This document shows positions 40,699 to 53,822 of a DNA stretch of 64,000 nt, piece by piece. This DNA is from Spiroplasma_E sp902809815 (GTDB lineage: Bacteria > Bacillota_I > Bacilli_A > Mycoplasmatales > VBWQ01). The notes under the pieces were generated by a model. That model saw only the letters and a program-made list of their open reading frames with translations. It searched no databases and was not told the DNA's origin. The position numbers and the translations under genes were made by a program. The stretch covers positions 248,001 through 312,000 of the forward strand of contig NZ_OZ034992.1 of the NCBI RefSeq assembly GCF_964030925.1, read 5' to 3'. Position 1 is the stretch's first letter. Each line of letters begins with the position of its first letter.

Positions 40699-42685
40699 AC
40701 TTAATCAAGCAGAATTAGAAAATGATTATTTAATTGATAATATTCCTTATGATTTTACTAATATGATGAGTGCTACTAGTGATCCAGATATTAATAGAGC
40801 ATACGATGAATTTAAAAAAAGAACTATATATATTTATGAAATTGAACGTTTATTTAAAAATAATGAAAATAATAGTTTAAGATTTTCAGCAAATACTATT
40901 AAAATAGGTTTTATTGATATTGATAAGATATTAAAAACTATTGCTGTTGAAACATCTGACTTTACTATGCAATTAAATCAAAGAGCAAGTACAAATATTA
41001 ATGATAATACAATTGAATATAGTATGACTGATATTAAGAATTTAATTTTTCAAGAAATAAATTTATTAAATCAATTTAAGTTATATGCTGTATCTATTAA
41101 TGAACCATTAACTGAAAATAATATTGATAATTTATATATTATTAATAATTATTCACAACCTTATCAAAATCCAAAAATAAGAAGTACTAAAAGTATTACT
41201 ATAATTAAAATTAAAGATTTTAAAACAAGAGATGGTTATCCCATTATTATTAAATTACAAAAACCATTAGACAAAGATACAAAAGTAATTGGTTTAAAAA
41301 TTAAAGCTCCTAGAAGCATGATTTTTGGCAATATAAAGGTACTTGGTGAAGTTGATAATATGGAAGTATACCCAAAGTTATTTGTTAAAGATAAGATAGC
41401 ATTTCCACTATTATCAATGCCTATTGAAACTCAACCAAAAGTTAGAATATTACAACAATGATTTAGTGAACAAATATTACCTTGAAATTTAGCAAAACAA
41501 TTTATAGGACAAGAAAAATCAGTTTTAGATTTAATTGCTATTGGTGGGGGTAAAGAAACAAGAAAAGAAATAATTAAAAACGCAAGAGTTACACATGCTT
41601 GATTAGGATATTTTTTAAGTTCCTATTCTTTTGGAGAATGACCATTAAAAGAAAAGAAAGAACTTAAAGATAAAGAAGTATGAAAAATTCAGAGTGGTCC
41701 AATTGGAAAAGAATATACAAGTATTGCTACAAATGATAAATTTTTAGATGTTGAATTAGAAATAAAAGATGCACCAACTAATGATAGTTTACAACAACTA
41801 TTATTAAATATGTTAAGTTATACATATAACTATAATAGAAATTTTGAAGGAGCAACTTATGATGAACATACGGGTAAACCAACAAATAAAATAGCAGAAT
41901 TACGTGATACATTTTCGGGACAAAAACCTGATGAAGTTATTACTAATTTATTTAAGCAATGAGAATTAGATTATCCAAATTATATTGATTTATTACAAGT
42001 TAAAATATTTAAACAATTATTTATTATGTTGTCAAAATATATTTATTCATCTTTATCAATAAATAAAGGATTAAATGATGATAATAAGATTTTATTACCT
42101 TACTATTTTGAATTAAAATCAAGTCCAATAAAACCTAATAAAAATGATATTTGGCAATTTAAAGATGTAAAGGTAATATTAAAATCTCCATATTTTGATT
42201 TTACTGATATTAATAACATTAAATTAAAAAATAATGATATTAGTCAAAATGAATTATTCAAGTTAGATGACAATCAATTTAATTGATTATCAATTACCAA
42301 TGAATTAGAAAGTAATAATATTCCGTCATTAATTCCTGCTGATTGAACATTAGCTAACGGTGAATATGGAAAATATTTTACAAGAGTAATTATTGAAAAA
42401 AACAAAATTGAAAATGCTTTAAATTTATATGGTTCAAATAAATCTCAATTATTTTCAAAATTAGAATTTTATAAAGAAATTTCACAAATTGATAATGATA
42501 TTGAATTCGAATTACAAATTGAAAATCCGATTAATAACTTAAATCGGATTGAAATTAGTGGTATTTTTGGTTCTGGTAATTATGATTTAATTTTAATAAC
42601 CGATAAACAAGAAATAAATTTAACTAATATTAATTTATTTGATAAATATAATGAGAATATTTCTTATATAAATATAGAAATTTAA
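40649..42685 (+). CDS. Large phage protein of unknown function, unit 1
   Basis: 678 residues. Charged N-terminus, DFTNMMSATSDPDINRAY, beta-rich middle (IKLQKPLDKDTKVIGLKIKAP), a helical part with DAPTNDSLQQLLLNMLSYTYNYN, and a beta-rich end. Probably a virion protein, from its size and place after the portal. No family recognised. Its 3' end meets the antisense gene head-on. Confidence 0.6.
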
Positions 42686-43023
42686 TTATCAAAAATATCC
42701 ATCAGGATAATAATCTTTAACTCATGGTATATCTATTCTTTCAACAGAATCTCCATCATTATAAAATTTGGTTTTTTTAGGAGTATCAGCAAAATAAATT
42801 TTAAATTCACTTTTAATATCAACTGATATATTATGAATATCAGACATTCATATTTTTTGAACTCCCATTATAGGTTCCTTATTTGATGCTAAAAAATATT
42901 TAAGTCCACTAAGATTATGGGTAAGCACCCCCCCATGATTAAACCTATTGTTCCGGTTGTAGCACCAGTTAGTGCTAATGCTAATGTTATTTTACTTAAA
43001 TTTGTTTTTATTCATGTTTTCAT
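42686..43023 (-). pseudogene. G-tract small membrane gene, unit 1: OFF state (seven G)
   Basis: Minus strand ATG 43023 encodes MKTWIKTNLSKITLALALTG and a hydrophobic helix, then a G run at 42934-42928. With seven G the frame ends after 44 residues at 42889. Adding one G restores a 112-residue frame to 42686, as found in unit 2. The protein has a signal-anchor-like N-terminus and an outer polar domain. Confidence 0.7.
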
Positions 43024-43040
43024 AATAAATTACTCCTTTT

Positions 43041-43940
43041 TTATAAATGAGGTGCAGTTGAATTTATTTCATAAATTTCTGGAACTGAATAATATTCATC
43101 ACCTAATTTATTTATTTCTTCAGATTCTTGAAAAATATTTTTATTTTTATGGTAAAATTTATGAGCTTGTAATTTCAAATCTTCATGTAAATTTGATGAA
43201 TGTGAAATTAACATTTCATCACTTAATCTTTGCAGTTTATCAAATATACTATTGTCTAAATCTTCTTCAAGTTTCAAAAATTCTTGTCGATTTTCTATAG
43301 GTAAAAAATCCTTTATTAATTCTGGGTTTTCTTCGTCAATTTCATTAATATGAATTCCAGTTAAAAATTTATGAGATAATATGTCATTTTTAAAATTAAA
43401 TAGTTGTTTTGCTTTTTCTTTTATTGTTTTTTTTCTAGAAGTTCATTTACCTAAAATTGCTAAACATAAAGAATCATTAGATTTGCAAATTTTTTCATAA
43501 CTTATAAATTTTGCAATGATGTCTTTTTCTGCTTCTGTTCCATCACCATTACCTTTGTATGTTTTTGTTAAATCCAAATTCAACATTGTTAAATCTATAG
43601 AAAAAAAATAGAATATTTTTGTACTTGATTTATTTGCATAATGTTTACCTAAATAATAAATTTTTGATTTATCATTTTTAACATCAATTCCAGTTTCTTC
43701 TAACATTTCATTAATTACTGTTTGATAAGGGTCAAGATTTTCAAGACCTCCAGTGATAGTACCATATTCACTAATTTCTTTATCTTTAAATAATGGATTA
43801 TTTTCTTTAACTAGTAAATAATAATATTCATTGTTTTTAATAACATAAGGTAAAATAGCAACTCCTTGGTTATTGCATCAAGGTTCTTCTACACCATGCA
43901 TAAACTCAACTTTAATAATTTTTAAATATTCTGTATTCAT
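43041..43940 (-). CDS. Nudix-domain protein, unit 1
   Basis: 299 residues. The Nudix region covers about residues 20-165, with GGLENLDPYQTVINEMLEET resembling a Nudix box. The EE of the REUxEExGU core is kept (NEMLEETGI), but the usual Arg is Asn and the first Glu is displaced, so activity is uncertain. A helical C-terminal extension of 130 residues (ELIKDFLPIENRQEFLKLEE to APHL) has no family I recognise. Nudix proteins split nucleoside diphosphate derivatives such as ADP-ribose or NAD. Own promoter, antisense to the structural genes, so probably a cargo (moron) gene. Confidence 0.7.
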
Positions 43941-43975
43941 TAAATTACTCCTTTTTTCCTTGATTTTACGTTTTA

Positions 43976-44003
43976 ATTGTACTATTTTTGATTATTTTTA
44001 CAA
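43976..44003 (-). promoter_or_regulatory. Cargo-slot promoter, unit 1
   Basis: Minus strand TTGTAA (44003-43998), 16 bases, TACAAT (43981-43976). The same promoter precedes the Nudix gene in unit 2 (52196-52223) and a different gene in unit 3 (59757-59784). Confidence 0.7.
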
Positions 44004-44020
44004 GTATGCTTTTAAATGCA

Positions 44021-44051
44021 AAATAACGCCTAAATTAAAGGAGTTTATTTT
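44021..44051. terminator. Hairpin between cargo promoter and ISLre2, unit 1
   Basis: AAATAACGCC and GGAGTTTATTT arms with one mismatch; the unit 3 version (59799-59829) pairs better (GGCGTT). Repeated in unit 2 at 52241-52271. Confidence 0.5.
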
Positions 44052-44189
44052 ATGATACCTATACTATTAATTATATTGAAATTGTTTATTATATTTTAAA
44101 TATGAAAGTGGTTTTTTAAATATTTTTTATTTTATTTAAAATTACACTTATATATTTATATAATAATTAAGTAAATTAATTTTTTAAAT

Positions 44190-45599
44190 ATATTTACAAT
44201 AAATTTAGATTTTTTTAAAATAGTTAGGAGAAAAAATATGAGTTTTAATTATTTATGAACTTTAAAAGAAGCAACAAAAAGAATGTATCAATCATTTAGA
44301 GATGATATAAAAAATCAATGAGAAAAAACAGATTGAAGAATATTAAAAGAAAGAGATAGAAAATATATTCCAGTTAAAATTAAAGAAAGAACTAGAAATA
44401 CTATCAATGGTCTTGTTACTTATAAATGTCGTGATTATAAATATTATGATGAACAATTAAAAAAATGAGTAAGAGTTTGTTTATTAGATGAAGAATTAGA
44501 ATTACCTAAATATAAAAGAACTTGTCAGGATATCAAAAATAATGTTATTGAACATTTTGCTGATGGAAAAAGATATGTTGATATTTTACATACTATGAAG
44601 CAAACAAAATTTAGTACAACAAGTATTAGTAGATTATTTCAAGAATATCAAGTTAATAAATTAGATGTTCCTAAAATAAAATTAGAACCAAATCAATTTA
44701 TTTATATTAGTATTGATGATGGACATCGAAAATTTTGAAAATTTAAACGCAATTCTGGTAAATATTCAATGCGTTTAGTATTATTTTGTACAGATAATGT
44801 TAATCATAAATTAGTTAATAAAAGAGCAGATGTAATAATAAGACCAACAAAAACGGCAATTGGTGTTAAAAAAACTGCTGAATTTATCAAAGAACAAGGA
44901 AATAGATTTTTTGAAAATTTTGACCAAGCAAAAATTATTATTTGTGGAGATAGTGCAGGATGAATTAAAGAAGTTGCTGATTATTTAGGTGCAAGTTTTG
45001 TTTTAGATAAATTCCATTTAGTTAAAAAATTATATGTTGGAATAATCGCTGGAAATAAAGGAAAATATTGAGATGAATATAAGATTTGTAGAAATTTTAT
45101 TGAAAATGGTCAATATGATGAGTTAATAAAATATATGAATGAAATATTAAAAAACCATAAAAAATTAAAAAAACAATATTTTAAAAATAATAAACAAGGT
45201 ATTAAAAATCAAGGTGCAAAGTGAAATATTGGTTGTTTTACAGAAGGTAATATTTGACATATTTTAAAAGAAATGCTTGGCAATAGAACTTATAACATAA
45301 ATATTTATATTAAAATGGTTATTTTTAAATGTAATCAAATAAATTTAAAAACATAACTTAATTAATTTTTTTTATTAAAATTTTAAAAACTTATTAAATT
45401 AAAAGTTAATAAGAATTTTTGTTTTATATAAATATTAAATTTTATTAATGATTTTTTTAATATTTGTATTTTAATTGTAATTCATTTAATTTAGTAGTAA
45501 GATGTATTTACAATTGCATATAATTACAATTATTTCTTGTCTATAATTTTAAAGAAATGTTTAAAAAGTAATTATATCCTCCGTTTTTGTTACCGTCCC
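44190..45599 (+). mobile_element. ISLre2-family (UPF0236) element, unit 1
   Basis: The right end, CCGTCCC at 45593-45599, is exact in all three units. The left limit is not resolved, and no GGGACGG match is seen upstream of the transposase, so the left end may be lost. About 240 noncoding bases separate the transposase stop from the right end. Confidence 0.7.
44238..45356 (+). CDS. ISLre2-family transposase, unit 1
   Basis: 372 residues from ATG 44238 after TTAGGAG. Helical DNA-binding N-terminal half, then the catalytic core: FIYISIDDGHRKFWKFKR (first D), IIICGDSAGWIKEVADYLG with DKFHLVKKL (second D), and WNIGCFTEGNIWHILKEML (E). Slightly shorter than most ISLre2 transposases, the end being NIYIKMVIFKCNQINLKT. 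All Trp codons in the protein are TGA. Confidence 0.85.
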
Positions 45600-45602
45600 A
45601 AT

Positions 45603-47531
45603 GAAATATATAGAGGTCCTGTTAGTAAATTTGTTAATAAAGGTTATGTAGCAACTGATTATGATAAAGAAACTGAAACAATGATTTTAGATTGACCTGA
45701 TGAAATTGGAACATTACCACCCGAAGCATTACAAAATAATCCACAAATTGGTGATTATACACATGCACCAACTTGTGATTTTTCTGCTAAACAACAAAAA
45801 CGAATTACTACAAATGAAAATGAAATTACCAAATTAAATAATGAATTAATTAAAGCAAATGAAAATATTAATGATGTTAAAAATAATTGATTTAATATTG
45901 AAACTAGTCCTTTATGAAAGAAAGTTAAAAATGAAAATATTAAAACAGATACATGATATATCATTGATTGAACATATTATTTTATCGATAGTAAACAACT
46001 TATTATAAGTAATAATAAATTAACTAAATCTAATATCAGAATTACTAATGATCAAATAGAACAAAAGCAAATAATAATTGAAAATATTGATGTTAATATT
46101 GATAAAGTAACATTATTATATGATGTTGATTTAATAAAGTTTATTGCTACTAATAGCACAAAAAAATATACACCAATAATTCATAATATATATCAATATC
46201 AAGGAACTGGTACACCAATTGAATTTATAGCAGAAGATAGTATTGATAATGATTATTATACAAAGCAAGAAACTAATGACTTATTAAATAAAAAACAAGA
46301 TAAATTAATTGCTGGTGAAAATATTAAAATTGAAAATAATGTTATTAGTACTACTAGTAGTGGTGGTGAATCATTATGAGAAGTTAATAAAGATAATCCT
46401 AATTTTATTAATTCAAAAGATGATAAAGGTATTAGTGCTAATAATAAAAGAATTATTGATGTTGGAACACCTACTTTTGAAACTGATGCAACTAACAAAG
46501 AATATGTTGATAATAAAATACCAGATTTAACTAATTATTATAAAAAATCTGTTTTTATGAAAGGATATTTTACATATAAAGATGATAGAGACCAATTATG
46601 AATAAATGATAGTTCAAATAGTTCTCTTGCTATCTCATTATTGCTTAATAATACTTATGGAAGATTAGAAACTAATAATAAAAATATTGTTGGTGCTATT
46701 AATGAAATAAATAAAAAACAAGTTAAAGAAAATTGAAAAGTAATAGGTAAAAGTATAAATAATCGTAAATATGGTGATTTTAATCTTGCTTTTAATACTC
46801 TTTATAGAGTAATTATTACATGGGAATCTCCACCATTTCATCAAGTAAATACAAGAATAACAGTAGAATTTAAAACAGGTAATTATTTAGGTGGAATACA
46901 TGGAAGTAAAATATTTCTTACAAAAGGTTTAATTAATAATGAAGAAGGTATTTTATATTTACAATTATTAGATATTAATAAATGACAATTAATTTTAGAA
47001 GGTGGAAATGAAAAATATGCAAATATTTTTTCATTAGAAGAATTACAAAATACAGTTAAAGTAGATATTATTCAACCTATAAAAATTACAAGTCATACTT
47101 TAAAAATAAATGAATTAAAAAATAATGAGATTAATATTGAATTACCAAATACTCCAACACCAAGTCCAAGTGGTTCAAATTGAAAGGAAGTAGGAATATT
47201 AACAAGTGATAAAAAACAAATTGGTTATGAACTAATTCCTAATAAATTATATAAGTTAACTTATAATAACACCGGCAATAAAGAACCTTATTATAGTTAT
47301 GCACCAAAATTAGAAATTTTATTTAGACCGCAACCATTACCTTATCAATTACCTTTTTCACCCACAATATGTTATCTTTTTGGAACTATTAAATTTAATT
47401 ATGGTATAACTGGGGTAATTACTTATCAACACGTTCCTAATGATACCAAATCAAGAAAAATTGTTGGTATTACTGCAAGTGATATATATAACACATCTGC
47501 TTTATATAAATTAGAAGAATTACAGGAATAA
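45603..47531 (+). pseudogene. Fibre gene, 5' truncated, alternative variable domain, unit 2
   Basis: Frame continues the fibre from IYRGPVSKF to KLEELQE (642 codons) but lacks the first 195 residues and any good start; ATG 45681 has no ribosome site. The variable segment is different from unit 1: WYIIDWTYYFIDSKQLIISN to a second linker DYYTKQETNDLLNKKQDKL and a DATNKEYVDNKIPDL stalk. It could serve as a donor for recombination into the complete gene. Confidence 0.75.
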
Positions 47532-47535
47532 TATT

Positions 47536-47658
47536 ATGTTTTTTAAAATTATAAAAATTATTTTAGGTTTAATTGGAGTTTTATTATCTTCTGCAGTTGC
47601 TGGTTTAATTATATTTATTATAGTAAAAATTGTATTAAAAATTAATCAAATATTTTAA
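47536..47658 (+). CDS. Small single-pass membrane protein, unit 2
   Basis: 40 residues, identical to 39317. Confidence 0.55.
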   Translation: MFFKIIKIILGLIGVLLSSAVAGLIIFIIVKIVLKINQIF

Positions 47659-47675
47659 GAAAGGTGGTGAATATT

Positions 47676-48917
47676 ATGTTAGGTAGATTTTTTAGAAAAG
47701 ATAAAAGTAATATTAGTGATAATCAAAATGAAAAAGTAAAATTTTTAACTAATAAAAATAAAAGTACTCATGCTTCTATTTTAAATTATTTTGGTTTTAA
47801 TGACTTTAACCATGAAACTTATTTCACTGATTTTGTAGCAGAAAATAATGCTAATTTATATAATGCTCCATTAGAAATTAATAATGAAACTATTAAAAAA
47901 TATTTAATTCAAGAAGAATTTTATAGAAAAAATTGAAATTCAATTTTTAAGTTAAGTAAATTAGGAATTAGCGGTTATTTAATTTATATTGCTAATGATG
48001 ATTTATATTTTCAAGTAGTTGATATACAACAAAGAGTTTATGATATTACTGGTAAATTAATTCAATGTACTATTTTTTATGATAATTATGAACAAAATGC
48101 ACAAATGGTAAGATTATTTGAAATTTATACATTAAATAATGAACAAGTAACTATTAATCGTGCAATTTATAGTATTAGTGATAATAAAAAACAATTTCCA
48201 TTAGATTTTAAATCATATATTAATAACGCTAATTTAGAACAAGAACAAACACTAAATATTAACTATATACCAATAGCAATTATGAGAAATAAAGCAAATG
48301 AACTAGCAGATTGTAATAAAGTAATGGATAAAATTAAAGCATTAGATGTTATTTATGAACAAATTGTTTTAGATACCATTTTAAATTCACCTAAATTTAT
48401 ATTTAGTCAAACTTATGGTAATGTTCAATCAACATTAGAAGAAGCAGTAAGAACATTAGTTACTAAAAATTACATATTTAAAAGTGGTGGAGATAATAAT
48501 GAACAAAATGAAAATATCAATATGACAAATAGTAATTTTAAAGGTAAAAATTTAACTGATATATACGATTGAAATGTTAATGAAATATTTAAACGTTGTG
48601 GTATTCATATACCAAGTCAAAAGAAATCTGCACAACAATCAGTACCTGAAAGTACAGCTGTAAATATTTCAACTATTAATTATATTGAACAAAAGTTATG
48701 ACAATTTAATATTGATATTCTTAAATTTATTCAAATCTTAGTAAGCATAGATAAAGATTTATTAAATAGTAAAACATTTAATATTAATGATGAACAAGAA
48801 ATTAATAATTTAACTGTTAAATTAAAATTATTTAATCCCGAAAATAACCAATTAATAGGAGAGAACAATGGAAAACAACAACAAACCACAAACGAAGTTT
48901 CCACAGAAACAAACTAA
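47676..48917 (+). CDS. Portal-like protein, unit 2
   Basis: 413 residues, identical to 39457. Confidence 0.6.
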
Positions 48918-50904
48918 ACTTAATCAAGCAGAATTAGAAAATGATTATTTAATTGATAATATTCCTTATGATTTTACTAATATGATGAGTGCTACTAGTG
49001 ATCCAGATATTAATAGAGCATACGATGAATTTAAAAAAAGAACTATATATATTTATGAAATTGAACGTTTATTTAAAAATAATGAAAATAATAGTTTAAG
49101 ATTTTCAGCAAATACTATTAAAATAGGTTTTATTGATATTGATAAGATATTAAAAACTATTGCTGTTGAAACATCTGACTTTACTATGCAATTAAATCAA
49201 AGAGCAAGTACAAATATTAATGATAATACAATTGAATATAGTATGACTGATATTAAGAATTTAATTTTTCAAGAAATAAATTTATTAAATCAATTTAAGT
49301 TATATGCTGTATCTATTAATGAACCATTAACTGAAAATAATATTGATAATTTATATATTATTAATAATTATTCACAACCTTATCAAAATCCAAAAATAAG
49401 AAGTACTAAAAGTATTACTATAATTAAAATTAAAGATTTTAAAACAAGAGATGGTTATCCCATTATTATTAAATTACAAAAACCATTAGACAAAGATACA
49501 AAAGTAATTGGTTTAAAAATTAAAGCTCCTAGAAGCATGATTTTTGGCAATATAAAGGTACTTGGTGAAGTTGATAATATGGAAGTATACCCAAAGTTAT
49601 TTGTTAAAGATAAGATAGCATTTCCACTATTATCAATGCCTATTGAAACTCAACCAAAAGTTAGAATATTACAACAATGATTTAGTGAACAAATATTACC
49701 TTGAAATTTAGCAAAACAATTTATAGGACAAGAAAAATCAGTTTTAGATTTAATTGCTATTGGTGGGGGTAAAGAAACAAGAAAAGAAATAATTAAAAAC
49801 GCAAGAGTTACACATGCTTGATTAGGATATTTTTTAAGTTCCTATTCTTTTGGAGAATGACCATTAAAAGAAAAGAAAGAACTTAAAGATAAAGAAGTAT
49901 GAAAAATTCAGAGTGGTCCAATTGGAAAAGAATATACAAGTATTGCTACAAATGATAAATTTTTAGATGTTGAATTAGAAATAAAAGATGCACCAACTAA
50001 TGATAGTTTACAACAACTATTATTAAATATGTTAAGTTATACATATAACTATAATAGAAATTTTGAAGGAGCAACTTATGATGAACATACGGGTAAACCA
50101 ACAAATAAAATAGCAGAATTACGTGATACATTTTCGGGACAAAAACCTGATGAAGTTATTACTAATTTATTTAAGCAATGAGAATTAGATTATCCAAATT
50201 ATATTGATTTATTACAAGTTAAAATATTTAAACAATTATTTATTATGTTGTCAAAATATATTTATTCATCTTTATCAATAAATAAAGGATTAAATGATGA
50301 TAATAAGATTTTATTACCTTACTATTTTGAATTAAAATCAAGTCCAATAAAACCTAATAAAAATGATATTTGGCAATTTAAAGATGTAAAGGTAATATTA
50401 AAATCTCCATATTTTGATTTTACTGATATTAATAACATTAAATTAAAAAATAATGATATTAGTCAAAATGAATTATTCAAGTTAGATGACAATCAATTTA
50501 ATTGATTATCAATTACCAATGAATTAGAAAGTAATAATATTCCGTCATTAATTCCTGCTGATTGAACATTAGCTAACGGTGAATATGGAAAATATTTTAC
50601 AAGAGTAATTATTGAAAAAAACAAAATTGAAAATGCTTTAAATTTATATGGTTCAAATAAATCTCAATTATTTTCAAAATTAGAATTTTATAAAGAAATT
50701 TCACAAATTGATAATGATATTGAATTCGAATTACAAATTGAAAATCCGATTAATAACTTAAATCGGATTGAAATTAGTGGTATTTTTGGTTCTGGTAATT
50801 ATGATTTAATTTTAATAACCGATAAACAAGAAATAAATTTAACTAATATTAATTTATTTGATAAATATAATGAGAATATTTCTTATATAAATATAGAAAT
50901 TTAA
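48868..50904 (+). CDS. Large phage protein of unknown function, unit 2
   Basis: 678 residues, identical to 40649. Confidence 0.6.
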
Positions 50905-51243
50905 TTATCAAAAATATCCATCAGGATAATAATCTTTAACTCATGGTATATCTATTCTTTCAACAGAATCTCCATCATTATAAAATTTGGTTTTTTTAGG
51001 AGTATCAGCAAAATAAATTTTAAATTCACTTTTAATATCAACTGATATATTATGAATATCAGACATTCATATTTTTTGAACTCCCATTATAGGTTCCTTA
51101 TTTGATGCTAAAAAATATTTAAGTCCACTAAGATTATGGGTAAGCACCCCCCCCATGATTAAACCTATTGTTCCGGTTGTAGCACCAGTTAGTGCTAATG
51201 CTAATGTTATTTTACTTAAATTTGTTTTTATTCATGTTTTCAT
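50905..51243 (-). CDS. G-tract small membrane protein, unit 2: ON state (eight G)
   Basis: 112 residues. N-terminal signal-anchor (KITLALALTGATTGTIGLIM), then GGVLTHNLSGLKYFLASN after the run of eight G (51154-51147), and a polar C-terminal domain ending YYPDGYFW. The frame is complete only with eight G. Likely exposed on the cell surface; function unknown. Confidence 0.65.
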
Positions 51244-51260
51244 AATAAATTACTCCTTTT

Positions 51261-52160
51261 TTATAAATGAGGTGCAGTTGAATTTATTTCATAAATTTCT
51301 GGAACTGAATAATATTCATCACCTAATTTATTTATTTCTTCAGATTCTTGAAAAATATTTTTATTTTTATGGTAAAATTTATGAGCTTGTAATTTCAAAT
51401 CTTCATGTAAATTTGATGAATGTGAAATTAACATTTCATCACTTAATCTTTGCAGTTTATCAAATATACTATTGTCTAAATCTTCTTCAAGTTTCAAAAA
51501 TTCTTGTCGATTTTCTATAGGTAAAAAATCCTTTATTAATTCTGGGTTTTCTTCGTCAATTTCATTAATATGAATTCCAGTTAAAAATTTATGAGATAAT
51601 ATGTCATTTTTAAAATTAAATAGTTGTTTTGCTTTTTCTTTTATTGTTTTTTTTCTAGAAGTTCATTTACCTAAAATTGCTAAACATAAAGAATCATTAG
51701 ATTTGCAAATTTTTTCATAACTTATAAATTTTGCAATGATGTCTTTTTCTGCTTCTGTTCCATCACCATTACCTTTGTATGTTTTTGTTAAATCCAAATT
51801 CAACATTGTTAAATCTATAGAAAAAAAATAGAATATTTTTGTACTTGATTTATTTGCATAATGTTTACCTAAATAATAAATTTTTGATTTATCATTTTTA
51901 ACATCAATTCCAGTTTCTTCTAACATTTCATTAATTACTGTTTGATAAGGGTCAAGATTTTCAAGACCTCCAGTGATAGTACCATATTCACTAATTTCTT
52001 TATCTTTAAATAATGGATTATTTTCTTTAACTAGTAAATAATAATATTCATTGTTTTTAATAACATAAGGTAAAATAGCAACTCCTTGGTTATTGCATCA
52101 AGGTTCTTCTACACCATGCATAAACTCAACTTTAATAATTTTTAAATATTCTGTATTCAT
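51261..52160 (-). CDS. Nudix-domain protein, unit 2
   Basis: 299 residues, identical to 43041-43940. Confidence 0.7.
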
Positions 52161-52195
52161 TAAATTACTCCTTTTTTCCTTGATTTTACGTTTTA

Positions 52196-52223
52196 ATTGT
52201 ACTATTTTTGATTATTTTTACAA
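52196..52223 (-). promoter_or_regulatory. Cargo-slot promoter, unit 2
   Basis: TTGTAA, 16 bases, TACAAT on the minus strand, as in unit 1. Confidence 0.7.
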
Positions 52224-52409
52224 GTATGCTTTTAAATGCAAAATAACGCCTAAATTAAAGGAGTTTATTTTATGATACCTATACTATTAATTATATTGAA
52301 ATTGTTTATTATATTTTAAATATGAAAGTGGTTTTTTAAATATTTTTTATTTTATTTAAAATTACACTTATATATTTATATAATAATTAAGTAAATTAAT
52401 TTTTTAAAT

Positions 52410-53819
52410 ATATTTACAATAAATTTAGATTTTTTTAAAATAGTTAGGAGAAAAAATATGAGTTTTAATTATTTATGAACTTTAAAAGAAGCAACAAAAA
52501 GAATGTATCAATCATTTAGAGATGATATAAAAAATCAATGAGAAAAAACAGATTGAAGAATATTAAAAGAAAGAGATAGAAAATATATTCCAGTTAAAAT
52601 TAAAGAAAGAACTAGAAATACTATCAATGGTCTTGTTACTTATAAATGTCGTGATTATAAATATTATGATGAACAATTAAAAAAATGAGTAAGAGTTTGT
52701 TTATTAGATGAAGAATTAGAATTACCTAAATATAAAAGAACTTGTCAGGATATCAAAAATAATGTTATTGAACATTTTGCTGATGGAAAAAGATATGTTG
52801 ATATTTTACATACTATGAAGCAAACAAAATTTAGTACAACAAGTATTAGTAGATTATTTCAAGAATATCAAGTTAATAAATTAGATGTTCCTAAAATAAA
52901 ATTAGAACCAAATCAATTTATTTATATTAGTATTGATGATGGACATCGAAAATTTTGAAAATTTAAACGCAATTCTGGTAAATATTCAATGCGTTTAGTA
53001 TTATTTTGTACAGATAATGTTAATCATAAATTAGTTAATAAAAGAGCAGATGTAATAATAAGACCAACAAAAACGGCAATTGGTGTTAAAAAAACTGCTG
53101 AATTTATCAAAGAACAAGGAAATAGATTTTTTGAAAATTTTGACCAAGCAAAAATTATTATTTGTGGAGATAGTGCAGGATGAATTAAAGAAGTTGCTGA
53201 TTATTTAGGTGCAAGTTTTGTTTTAGATAAATTCCATTTAGTTAAAAAATTATATGTTGGAATAATCGCTGGAAATAAAGGAAAATATTGAGATGAATAT
53301 AAGATTTGTAGAAATTTTATTGAAAATGGTCAATATGATGAGTTAATAAAATATATGAATGAAATATTAAAAAACCATAAAAAATTAAAAAAACAATATT
53401 TTAAAAATAATAAACAAGGTATTAAAAATCAAGGTGCAAAGTGAAATATTGGTTGTTTTACAGAAGGTAATATTTGACATATTTTAAAAGAAATGCTTGG
53501 CAATAGAACTTATAACATAAATATTTATATTAAAATGGTTATTTTTAAATGTAATCAAATAAATTTAAAAACATAACTTAATTAATTTTTTTTATTAAAA
53601 TTTTAAAAACTTATTAAATTAAAAGTTAATAAGAATTTTTGTTTTATATAAATATTAAATTTTATTAATGATTTTTTTAATATTTGTATTTTAATTGTAA
53701 TTCATTTAATTTAGTAGTAAGATGTATTTACAATTGCATATAATTACAATTATTTCTTGTCTATAATTTTAAAGAAATGTTTAAAAAGTAATTATATCCT
53801 CCGTTTTTGTTACCGTCCC
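52410..53819 (+). mobile_element. ISLre2-family element, unit 2
   Basis: Same as 44190-45599; right end CCGTCCC at 53813-53819. Confidence 0.7.
52458..53576 (+). CDS. ISLre2-family transposase, unit 2
   Basis: 372 residues, identical to 44238. Confidence 0.85.
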
Positions 53820-53822
53820 AAT

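Larger units (their letters stand above)
45600..53819 (+). repeat. Tandem unit 2 (8220 bp)
   Basis: Begins AATGAAATATATAGAGG, the middle of the fibre gene, directly after the ISLre2 right end, and runs to the next ISLre2 right end. It matches unit 1 from 37488 except for the fibre variable domain (about 108 bp longer overall) and the eighth base of the G run. Confidence 0.9.

Noticed and set aside
42917..43300. Plus-strand reading frame across the G-run gene and the Nudix gene
   Set aside because: It is antisense to two better genes that have ribosome sites and a promoter; its existence follows from the base composition.
45601..45660. ATG directly after the ISLre2 end as a new start for the fibre
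   Set aside because: That ATG is in a different frame and stops within 17 codons.
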